Positions 48,901-60,900 of a DNA stretch of 64,000 nucleotides are shown piece by piece. Origin of the DNA: Taenia hydatigena (lineage: Eukaryota > Platyhelminthes > Cestoda > Cyclophyllidea > Taeniidae); contig JADWOT020000006.1 of NCBI GenBank assembly GCA_036345935.2, forward strand, positions 9,212,519 through 9,276,518, written 5' to 3'. The notes beneath the pieces are model-generated. The model worked only from the letters and a program-made list of their open reading frames with translations. It did not search any database and had not been told where the DNA came from. The translations under genes and the position numbers were made by a program. The first letter of the stretch is position 1. Each line of letters starts with the position of its first letter.

Positions 48901-51900
48901 CAAACAATAGCTCTTCTCGTCTGTTGGTCTCGGGATCTCCGTTTTAAACTCTAACGAGTGCATGGGATGTGCACCTGTTCTCGTACGGGGCACCAATTTA
49001 TAGAATGCCCAAAACAGACAATCCATACGGGTTAGTGAGCTAAGAATATCGCTTGACAAACTTCACTCCTGGACTAGTTTTTTATAGTTTAGTTTGTTCT
49101 TCAAGTTGGATGCGAAGTTGCCGATTCTATCGCACATAGTGTCCACTCAGATAGGGGATTCTCATTTGACTGAAATCGAACGGAATTTTGGTTCAGTAGT
49201 GGGTCGGACTTTCAAAAATCAAACAGCTGTTATGCCGAACATCCAAATCCATTGGATACGCCAAATTGTTCCTTTAGGACTTCGGTGGAAGTAGTATGCT
49301 TGACACTAAATTCACAGGGAGCGAATAAGTTAATAAATTATTAGGACGAATCTTCAACTCAAATAAGTCAGTTTTTAAACTGTAGTCCTCATTGGGCTCG
49401 TTGAAATGCAAGTGTTACTCCTAATGTCAGTTAAAGGTACTTAATTTTGTTCCAGTTTGAACTACCTTCAATCCGTCATTTTAATGGGTGGGATTTTAAC
49501 TTTTGAGATACACAAAGCTAATTATGTGAACTGAATTAACAGTTAGAAATTAGTGTTTTTTGAGTTACGAACTTAAAATTCGATTATTTTGACTTCCTTA
49601 TGCATTTTGCATTAAGAATACAACAGTAATAATGTCAATTGTTGGATCATTAAGTGCCACACCGTTTAAAGTCTTGCTATAACCAGTTGAACTTAGGCTT
49701 ACAGAAGTGAAAGCCATCAACGAATAGCTAAAAGTTTATCCGTAGTTTTGTAAAATTAAACTTTTTTAGATTCTTTGTTTGGAATAATTGCAGCACTTTA
49801 CGTAGAAACAATAGAAACCAGTTTTCCTTTATGCTACTACAAGCAAAGCTTGGGAAGTCAGCTAGGTTCCAGAAAAATCCGCATTAACGCAGCGTTTCAG
49901 AACTTCCTGCTACGCTTTTACATTTTCGCAGTGAAAACTGAGAGGTTCGGCAGGATGTGGTATTTTCGCCGCCAAAAAGTGGAAGTGATGTGGCGGTAAA
50001 GTGGAATCCTTAAGCGTAAACGCTAGTACGTTGAAGTCACCTTCGCTAAACATATGGGAATTATTTCGAGCGGAGATAATTTCAAATGGCCAAATGAAAA
50101 ACCTCTTGTACAAATGCATTTTGGGTGCTAAGACGAGCTACTCATTTGAATCGCTTCACTAATGCGAAAATCAACAGCAAGCAGTAAATATTCCGCTGTA
50201 CACGGTGCAGAATGCAGTAGGAACTTGATGCGATGTCTAACTTTATTAGATCTGCCTTAAGAAAATCGGAAATTTTATGAAGCTACGAAAAGCAAGCAAA
50301 CAAATTTTCCAGGTGATAGTGATGCTAAATCCGTAAAAACATCGCGTAGTATAAGTGAGGAGGAAGCCATGGTGAATGAGCTGTCTGCCATTGACAATTA
50401 GGGCTGGAAGTTTATTATTTTTCGACAGAAAACCGCTATCATGCGGCGGATTCTGAGCTCATAAACAGTTTAATTTTAAAAGTACACCAATTCAAAGAGA
50501 CGGATCTAATCGACCAAATAGACCGAGTTGTGTTTCATTGCAGGACCAATAACTTGGCTTTTTAACTTACTTGAAGTGGCGTAAGATTATGGATTCTGGA
50601 ACAGGCAAGGTCTAGCTTTAAAATCGGGTAATTATGCCTGCATCAGTCACGTACTTACGTCGAGGGTGCTGTATTAACTTCTGAGAGCAGTAATTTTGAA
50701 TGCTTTGAATTCTCCTCTGTATTAGCTAGAGAATACGAAATAGAGCAAATATTTTCAGGTGCAGAAAAGTCGGCGTTAAAAAGGTGGGTAGAGGTTCATT
50801 AAGTTGCAATGGATGCAGGATATCCTCCAAATACCTCTATGAAGGATTGCCTCACAGCAAAGAACGTTTTCTGCTACCAAAAAACTGTCACCGAATTTCC
50901 GTAGTGTTTACTTCTCTCAGAGCTGTTACACTAAAATATTCAATTTAAGAAAGTTAGAGTAGTCGTATAGATCCCACCCATAATACTTCACTGGGAAAAG
51001 AAATTGAGTTGATAAAAAGGTATAAAATTGTGATGGTCTTCAAAGCTCAAGGTAATAGCGGCTTGAAGAATTTGCTTGTCTTGATATCAGAAACCTTTTG
51101 CATTATAATTGTCAGTTTTTCACCATGCTCCGTGTAATTTAGTCTGTAACTATGCACCAGTGGCAGTGGCGGAGACATTTGCACCAAAGTACTTCCGTTT
51201 TTAAAGCAAATTGTTAGTTATCGTTGCTTCGCTTTATTGTCGGTAATGTTCAGACCGCAGTACACAAAAATCAAGATGGTAACGCCTCGGATCAGACTAG
51301 GGCTGATCACTTTTTCTTAAAATAATAGGTACACGAAAACCATAGCATTCAAGTAATGCGAGTGTATCGATAGCTGGAGTTCATTTTGGGCCTTCGAAGT
51401 GAAATTCACTCTGACGTAGCATTGGAAAGGGGAAGAAAAATTTGTGCCACGAGATGCTATGAACAGAAAGTGCTTTCATTTTGAAATGAAATCATATTCG
51501 TTAAGGAACGCTATCCACTTTTTGCCGTCACTGCCACGAATGCCAAACACACCACACTGAAATCCCTGTATTGAATTCGAACTATGTAGTTCTTTTGAAA
51601 ATAAGCGCATTCTGTTAGTCCAATGATAAAGAAATTATTACGCTATTTCTATTTTGGTAGGCATTTGGGTTTTCTCGAATGAGAGTCATTATTGCTCATG
51701 GACAACCATACAGCGATTTTGATTAAGCAGCATTTTTGTATGCAGGTGCTCCACAAAATACCCAAACATAAACAAAGTTAAGTTTTACCTGCACTCTAGT
51801 TTTTGCTTAATGAGGAAGGCAAATTGTGTGCATACCTCGTTTTGCCTAGCCCATGCTAGTAACCAAAGAACTATCATGGCGTTTATGTCCTAGTGCCCGA

Positions 51901-54900
51901 AAGACTAATAGAAAACTCTATTTCTTAGCCGTTTCCCAATTATTTCACAAGTTTAAGCAGGTTTTTATAAATAGTTCTGATAGTTTTTAAGTTAATTATT
52001 TCAAATCCTTGGGAAGGAGACAATTCAGTTGTTCCGTGTAATGAAGTGAAATGGTCGTAAATGCAGCATTTGTGCAGTCGAATAGGGAGGTTTGCCTTAA
52101 GATGCGCGCCCACACGGTAAGATCTTAAATAAGTCAAGTTTCGTTCTATTGCTCGTTTAAAAATAATAGGTGCATTGCGTGTAGGAATGCAAACATTTAT
52201 GGAAGGTTGTTGTTTTTTATTGTTAGCAGTTTCGTACCGTTGACATTTCCTTCCGATTTCAACATCGCGCTCCAACTTTTGACTCCTCCTCGAAGTGGTG
52301 ACAACAAATACGAGACTTCAACAGGCCCAACACAACTATGCAATTGATGGGGGTTTTACTACTACGTAAATGCATAGAAAAAAACATTTCACCCACATTC
52401 CTGGTGTCTACCATTGATTTACTGGCTAATCATTTTTGCATAGTTTTAACGAAAGCATCCACACTTTGATAATCTGCCCCAAATATTATGGGATCTTGTT
52501 TTTTTAGGCTTAAAGCACGCTCCGAAATCCAAGGAAAATTTGCACAACTTCTTTTAACAATAATAAGTGCAGATGCGGCATGAAGTAAAACTCACATTCT
52601 CCAAGAAAAATCGCTTAAAGATTTTGAAAAAAAACTTGCCCAGTCATACGAATTGCGAAGCTGTTGCAAATCTTAGAAGTAGAGGGGCTCAGAATTGAAA
52701 TACATTTGAATTCTGCCAAAAACGGGATGTGGATTAGTCAGCGTCAAGTTAAAAATAGTAGAAACGGCGCATCGAATCTGATTTGTTTTCTTTGGATCAG
52801 GTTGATGTCCCCGAAATGCTTTCCCGTCACAAGTTCCGCCACTAAGGCAGCGAATGGGGAGAAGTAAACTTCAGCGATTAAAGTGAAACGGGATGTTTTG
52901 CAGTAACTGCTTAGATGCGCTTTAATGGCGATTATTTTTGTTTCAACTAATTCTTCTTTTTATGCTGGAAAAACCGGTTTCTTCTGATACGAGCTGTCGA
53001 TATAGAGGCATGCATTAATTTTATGTGGAATTACATTTAGCGCACGAACAAACATAACCTTCTACAACAACTCGGACGGATGGTTTCTGAACGATTACGA
53101 GGAGAGTCCGGAATGGGAGCTGCTGGCCACCAAAGCCGTCTTCACCGGCTTTAAATACCAGTGCTGCGCCGAAATCTATCCTGATATAACTTTCCAACTG
53201 GTGATCAAGCGACAGCCGGCCTTTTACAACTACGTCATCATTCTCCCCTGTTTCCTGCTTTCCTCGCTTACGCTCGTCCTCTTCTGTCTCCCTGCCGAAA
53301 CTCCTGCGAAGATGCAGCTCGGTGTGTTGACAAGTCTGAGCCTCTCCCTTTGATTTCAGTTTAACTTACCATCATCAGTAGATCCCGGTTTTTAGAATTT
53401 ATAAAATTAGATTTCTCGTGCCAAGACAATGGAAACATTTTCAACAGAACATTGGACAATGTGTGAACATGTCCTTATTTCTAAAGTGGTCAACAAGCCC
53501 ACTAAAACCGACATGTATAGCTTGCAAAAGTGTAATTCGTGAGGGAGTTTAGGAAGCAACGTTATGAAAACGTAAACAATGGTTATTGTTATGCCCAAAT
53601 GCCCACAAAAATGGAGCCTTTTAATTATGCCTCTGCGCGTGCGTCTGCGTGGGCTGAAGCTCGTGGCTGTGGTGCAGTTCGCATTATGGGCGAATGGTTG
53701 GTGAGCTTTAGCGGATGAGTGAATGGATGGATGTGGACATCAGACACATACTCCATGGTGAGTTTTATGACCAGTTAAAAGAGTTACAGCAGACATTAAG
53801 CGGGCACACACACAAACAGGCAAATGTTCACTTCGAAATATGCAGGCAGGAGCTTTGCCGTAACCCCAAAACACTACCAAACTTTAAAATAAAAGCGAAT
53901 TAATATATAAGCCTCTTCTACCTTGCCGTTTTGTGGTCAAATTTTGAGGAAAGATCAGGCTGCTTTAAGCTTTGCTATTTGTCCATGATACGTCCAACTT
54001 CAAAGCACGGCTGGTTGTTGAATAAGGGGATTATTGCGCTGTGCGGAATTGCTATGAACTTACTACCAGGAAAAATTTTTCAGCATGCAATTTTTACACA
54101 TTTTCCGTCAAAACTATCGGAAGCTTTCATAAGCTCTTCAGCGCTTGCCATGCTTATAAAATCATTTCTAAACCAAAACCCATAAGGTTTCTAAGGCTTT
54201 GGCATAAAGATAATCTTTTTCACCTAAACGTCTAGCAGAGCAGCAGTGCGTTGTTAATCACTAATGCTTTGAATTATAACTTTGCACTGAAACATGTCTC
54301 CCATTAATTCTTAGCCCAATATAAGTGTAAATTTTGCACTAGAATACGAATTGGAGCACGGAAAGATGCGTGCCGGCTGGGATAGCGTGAAATGAAAGTG
54401 ATGGCTAAAATACTTAGAGCCAGACAGATGGGCTGTATGACAAACCGACAACCGCCTACCATTGCAAAGTGTCAGCTATTTGTCGCCATTTCGAAGTGCG
54501 CTCTTTGGCGATTTGGATTTAGTGCTCAGTAGAATTTTATTCCGCTTAATTCACTGCAATTTTTCCATCCTAGGCGTATCTCAATGAAGGATATTTCATT
54601 TCTGCCAATCGCCAACCCAAATTTCTATTTGGCTAGCAGTCCAATTTGCATAATTTTACGCTTCCTCTGAAGCTTAGAACAACTGAAATAAACAGGAGCA
54701 TTAGTCCCTTGAGTGTACGAAGAAGCATAGGACAATCAGCCATTTCTTGAGACAGTAAAATTACTGACGAAAAGAGAAAAACCACATACTTTTGGATCAT
54801 GTTTTGGTAGTTCCGGTAGCAATCGAATGCGTCCAAAGCAGCAGTAATGGCGGTGAAACCACTGACACTCAGTGGAACCCGATCGCCACACACGGGCATA

Positions 54901-57900
54901 TTCCAAAGCCTCTATGCATTTCACTTCCAATACACTTAACAACACTAAAGTCGAAATCGCATGCATATTATTTCCTATGATAATAGTGCGCAGCTTTATT
55001 TGTTCAGCCCATGATTTTAATAAGGGTTTACCTAGTCTCAACAGTAGGTTTACTGATTAGTCCTCCCAAGTTATTTACACGTGCCAAATATATTTGATGA
55101 ATACATTCTTTTGTCACACTGGAAGAAATTGACGTCAGTATTCAAGCAGTTGAATGGAAGAATCACACCAAATCAAGAAGTAAAGAGGATTTTTCTGTGT
55201 ACTACTTAACGTCAATTTACACACTGCGTGATGTTAGCACGAAACTGGATACTACCAAAATAGCAATGTGCTACCGAGAGCTTCACGTACATTTAATCAT
55301 GATTGAAAATACGAATCTAAGAATAAAATCATGAATGTCTGCTGCATCGTAGCATTTTATACTCTTTCCGTTTTGGGGTACATTTCAGGGTTATTTTATT
55401 GGGTGAACAAGTCAAACGCAGTCTTGATTGACTTGACAAACCCATCGTAAATTGAAAGGCCTCTCCTGAACGCATACGCGCGTGTGTACTCACTTGAATC
55501 CGTGACCAAATTATAAGTCGTCTTGGTAACGATTGAACGAAGAAACTATTTCGACAGTGTAGTTATCACGCAACTACCATAGGGCCGAAAATAGCAAATA
55601 GCGAGATCGCAAAAACAGCTTGCCAGCTCCATCGTCTGCCTCTTCGTCACCCCACGCCCGCCAGCTCACCTCACACATCACGACTGCCACCACCACCACC
55701 ACCACCACCACCACCATCGCTGCCATGGATGCCTCGTGCTAGTGTAGTGTGTTGCCACTCGTGAGCATTTTTTCTGAAGCAATAGATAAACGCGTGCGTG
55801 CGTGCCTAGGCGCGGGATTTTGACTGCGGCTCATCCCATTTGCGAGGGCGAGGGTGGGAACTGTGGTGTTTAGTAGTGTGACATTGACTTGTGAAAAGGC
55901 TCACGTGCGCCCTTAATGCGCGCCCCACTCGAACTTAATGGGCTTATAATTTACCGCCATCATTATATTGTTAGCCTCAATGAGGACCGCCTTCCCTTAA
56001 AGTGAACCCGAAAGGCAATTGCTTCATCTTGGAAACCGGCATCTATCCAAATGAAATAATGCTGGCAATCACACGAATCCCATAAACGGCCATTTAACGC
56101 CAATTTACTAAAATGGACTTTGGGAGTGTGAAAATTAGTGTCTACTTTAACTATTCGTATCCAAGACTTGTATACGATTATTTTTCCTAAGTAATACGAA
56201 ATTGGGAGAAAGACTTATTTATGGGACGTGAAAGATTACCTGGCCATTTGATCATGCACACTGCACATCAGTGTATTTTGTCACTTTCAATCGGCAACAT
56301 TATTCCTCTTTCTTAATAAGATTTTACGTAATTATCAAAATTTAAGTATTTTAGCTATTACGGTACCGGCGTCTTTGCATGAATTACCCTTAATAATGTC
56401 ACGAATTCGATTCTATTTTAATTCAACTTTTTAAAAGCATACATTTCTAATAATTCTTGTGCTGGAGTGAACATAAATTACTAGGTTTTGAAATGTAGAC
56501 ATAAACCTACTTGACTAAATTTGGCTCCCTCAAACAAGTAGATTCGAACAACTGAGACAATAAGGTAATTGAAATAAGGACGACTGCCTACATTCACGTG
56601 GCTTGAAAACTTTTACTCGTTTGTCAAACCTTTAGTGATTTTAGATTGACATATAGAAGTTCCCACGACAGAAGACGTGCTATAGAATTCTAAGGTGCCT
56701 AACTTCTCGGCGCTTTGATAAATGCTCATAAAAGAAAGCAACCGGAGTTTTAAGCAGTCTCCTGCCATGTGAGGCATTTTTTTGAGCACTAAAGTGCCCG
56801 ATCTTTTCGAATAAGGAGTTTTATTTGTTATCAAACAAGAAATGGCCTAATGTAACGTCTTTTGAGAAGATTGCCCGCGGCAATCTTAACAGTGAGAGGT
56901 GGAATGCTAGAGTTAATTGCTGCAGCTCTTTGATGGGCTGTTAAAAAGGCCCTTAAAACACAAACAAGTGCATTCGACCTATTCTTTAGAATAGCACCTC
57001 AGAACAAACAAGGACCATTCTCACATAAACCTTTTAATAAGTAAACGCTCTTTACAAGCTCACGAGGACAATTAGGAGCAGTTTCAACAAGTTGCATGGC
57101 GACGCTAGCATATGTTTCAAGCTGTTACACAGAACCACTTTCTTCACAGGTGTAATGCTCTCAGTTCCCAACAGCTAAGGATGAAAAGCCTTGGACTTAG
57201 TAACCAATAGAAATGCGAATTCTCAAAAATTAATTCGATTTTACATTTTTGAAAAAAGTCAAGAATGCATAACGCTAACCTAATTTTCTTAAACAAAACA
57301 CCAGCAGCTTTATCATCCTGTCAAGGAGTCGCTTTTATCTCTTCCGAATAAAGAACATTGCAATTGTTTCGAGGTCAAAAACTTTCAACTTGTGGGTAGA
57401 ACAGAAGCGCAGCTTAGGTAATCGAATTACCCCGACACGCAACTTTCACCACCCACTAAAGTGTTTGCTTTACAGAGCGGGGATTTGGTAACTTGCAGAG
57501 GATGTCAGACTTCACCTTAATAAATAATCTGACCTACTAAAAGCTTAAATTGTTTGTATCATTTTGAGTTACCCGTTGAGGGAATTTGTTTTCAATGTAT
57601 TAAAAACTTAATAGCGAAGATGCAAAAGCTCTGCTTGGAAGCTAGCCCGTCATTTTCCCCTCATTCAAAATATCAGGTTGTCCATGCCAATAATTGCACA
57701 GGGAGAAAGAATTTTTGGGCTCTTTAATCTTGTTGATTTCATATTTGATTTCCAAATGCAATTCAAGCAACCCATAATTCGTGCTTCCTCAGGCGTGTCC
57801 TTGTTGGTAAGACCGCACTGCCTTCACTTTTATGATAATACACTAGCCTTTAGCATTGAAACATAATGCACTTAGTTAAAGTCCATAAAACCTTCCATTT

Positions 57901-60900
57901 TTCAGGTATGACGATGTTTCAAGCCTTCAATTTCCTACTGCTCATTTTGACTCAGTCGATTCCTTCTGGTGCCAGTTCTTTCCCTCTTATAGGTGAGATC
58001 ATTTTATAAACTCATAAATTCACTCATGTGAAGTATTTTTTTATAAGGTCCACGGTTTGACTGGGATAATTGGGAAGTTCCTAAGGCCTTTCAACTTTTC
58101 CTGGGGCACCACTGTTCCCACTGTACGCAAACACGCGGCCACAGCCAGGGTCTGTTATGCATTATGAATTTCAGATGATTTATACTTGGGCTCTTTTCTC
58201 GAGGTCTAATGCTATCGTGGTGAGGTAAGTATGCTACACTGCTCCCTAGCAGCATAGTTTAAGGAGCCAAACTCACTGGCTTCCCACTACACATGTTACA
58301 TGCTACAACGCTTGCCTCGGAGGGCCGAATCCAGCAGTGAAAACAGAGAGTGAATTTTGCCTATAAAGTGCTTGAAAGTGTTCTAGAATTAACGCAAGTA
58401 ACACTGTATAACTGCTGCCTGCGCGGATGCGCTTGATCATGTGTACTGATGGAAAAGAATTGGGCAGAGCTTTTGCGCACAATGAACAACGAAAAAATGC
58501 CAAACCGGCCATGAGATATGCAAAATCTGGCCTGTCAATAATGCTGCAAAAGTATGCTTTGCGTTTAGTTTCACGTAAAACATAAGTACCTTACTACCGT
58601 TCTCCCAATGCATACGCTGAGGGAGAGTTTTGTCAAAACTGGTCATAGTATTGGACCCCGCCTCGAAAATGCAGCGAAAGTAAAACATTGCTGTGGGACC
58701 CCTGAGAGAATTAATAAATCCAGTGCCTCATTCTTCTACTTGTTATTTCACCATGTAGCAAAAGTCTACCACATTTAAACCTCGATAACTTGGTATAACA
58801 TCGGTCACATTTTCTATTAATGACATTTACCCACATCAACAAGAGTTTTGTAACACTCACTCCCTGCACATGAGCAGTGGAGAGAAGATGCAGAAATTTT
58901 TTTGTTCTTAAGCTTATTTGAAGTCATAATCCAACTCCCTCTTAAGGTCTACTGAGACACTTGGACAACAGCCCGATACTCAATGGATTTTTTAACTCCG
59001 TTTTTGCGTTAAGCCGAGTCAGAAGAGGCGGAATGATCAAATTTTGCACAGCTTTTACAGTCGTGTGTTTGTTTAATGTTTGGCTTCAAATTTAAAATTA
59101 GTCATTCCGAACGAAACAGTGTGGGCTCTTGGGCTGATTAGACTTGGTGTCTCGAATTTATTGCAAAGCCATTGCGCGTCAAGATGGAGAGAACAACTGA
59201 ATTGAGTTTTAACCAAACCAAATGTTGCAGCAATTACTTCAAGATGTCTTGCTCCAAATTTACAGAATGAGAAGGGACTTGTGCCAAAACGTAACCCGTT
59301 GGACTCACAGGTCCAATGAAGGAATTAGTGGAAAGAATAACAGGCACACTTAGGTCTTACCTCATCTCCCTTCCAATAATGGCAATTTAATCAATCCTTG
59401 CTGTTTTTCCTTGCAAAATAGATTGAATGCAGGCTACTTACACCATCTAGTGCATCAGTTCAAGGTTACCAAACCATCTGATAAACGTACATTTGCCTTC
59501 ACATGACCTTGTGAATAATTCTTCAACATATTTGTTTGGGCTTGTAATGTTTAGCCACCACCAGATAGGTATTTTTAAACCAACTTCTAGGGAAAATTAC
59601 GGGCGAGCTCCTTAACATGTCAGAGAAAAATATCAGTGATGCATGCAGGATGGAGGACTCTTGAAAAGCAATTTTTTCCTAACAAAATAATTTCCATGTT
59701 GGATTATGTAAACAAGGCATATATGGATACTTAAAGGTGGCTGCGTTTGACTGAAGCTAGAGCTAATGCCAATGGGAGTAATAATTAAACCATTTGCCAG
59801 CAACATATTTGTATTTTTGCAGCAATGGAGGCGATTTATCTGAAAGTAATAAGGCGGAAAGCACTTCGCAGAATATGTAGTTAAAGGAGCTCCAGTGTGG
59901 AAGATTGTCCCATTAAAGCTTGTGGTTACCGAGCACAAAAAATACAGCATAAGCAAAATAAGCCGTCGTTTTTTTCATCTAATTTTCGTTGTGGACGCAT
60001 CAAAAGATCCGAAAAAGGGGCACTTTCTGGGCTGATGATTCATCAGGATCATTGCCATAGACCGCGCTAAGGTCCCTCTGCCCGCATGTCAGGATTGGGC
60101 GCTATTTTTATTCGCGTCAGTTGGATCGAAGCGACAGAGGGCGGTTTCCCATAGCGCTAGCGCGGCGTCTGCCTGCCGTCGAGGGGTGACCGGTTATATT
60201 TTGCCATGGCGCCACTTTTAGATAGCACTTCCCTCACATATAGAGGCATGGTCCCATTGAGAGGGCTGCTGCGTGAGTCCGAGTGCGCTGGGATGCCAGT
60301 GTGAGATTAATTTCATCACTTGCATAATAAGCAAAATCACTCGCCTCGCTCCCTCGTTCACTCTTTGTTTCGTCTCTTTTGCAGGCACCTATTACTGTAT
60401 CAACATGTTTTTGGTGACTTTGTCAACTTTCCTTTGCCTGATTGTTGTGAATTGTCACTATCGCGGTGACAGTCAATCCGAAGTGCCACGATGGGCCAAA
60501 AAAGTAAGCTTTTTGGCAATCGATTTGAGTTAAACACGCAAAAAACATTGTGCGACTGGGTGGTCAGCATACTTTAAGTCTTTTTCATTAATACATTGCA
60601 TATTTTTCAAAAAATATTCATGCTTAGGGTTGACCAACAATATAAAACAGTCGAATGATTGAATCGGTCGGCAGAATGTTAATTTTAAATGGTGGATTTA
60701 TGCGAGTTACCATCCATGTGTATCAAACGATTTTTAGCTTTCAATTTGCTGTTCATTGAAGAAAACGCATTCTAACACAACGGTCTTGTTCAAATGTAAT
60801 TACATTTATTTGAGCCCATAAACCGTGCTTCAAGGGAGCTTTTCACTAGAAAATATTACTGACAGAATCATGCACTATTCACTGCATTAATTTTGGTAAT

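Larger units (their letters stand above)
53322..57905 (+). other. Receptor intron inside M2 (4.6 kb)
   Basis: It splits the glycine codon at M2 position 4'. Reading on past the donor gives a hydrophobic stretch and then a stop at about 53352, so unspliced RNA would end the protein in M2. It contains a GC-rich island with a CAC repeat (55600-55960). Confidence 0.7.

Noticed and set aside
53322..53352. VLTSLSLSL as a normal M2 continuation of the exon ending at 53321
   Set aside because: It hits a stop, whereas the exon at 57906 restores the Gly codon and gives a complete M2, the IPS turn and PLIG.
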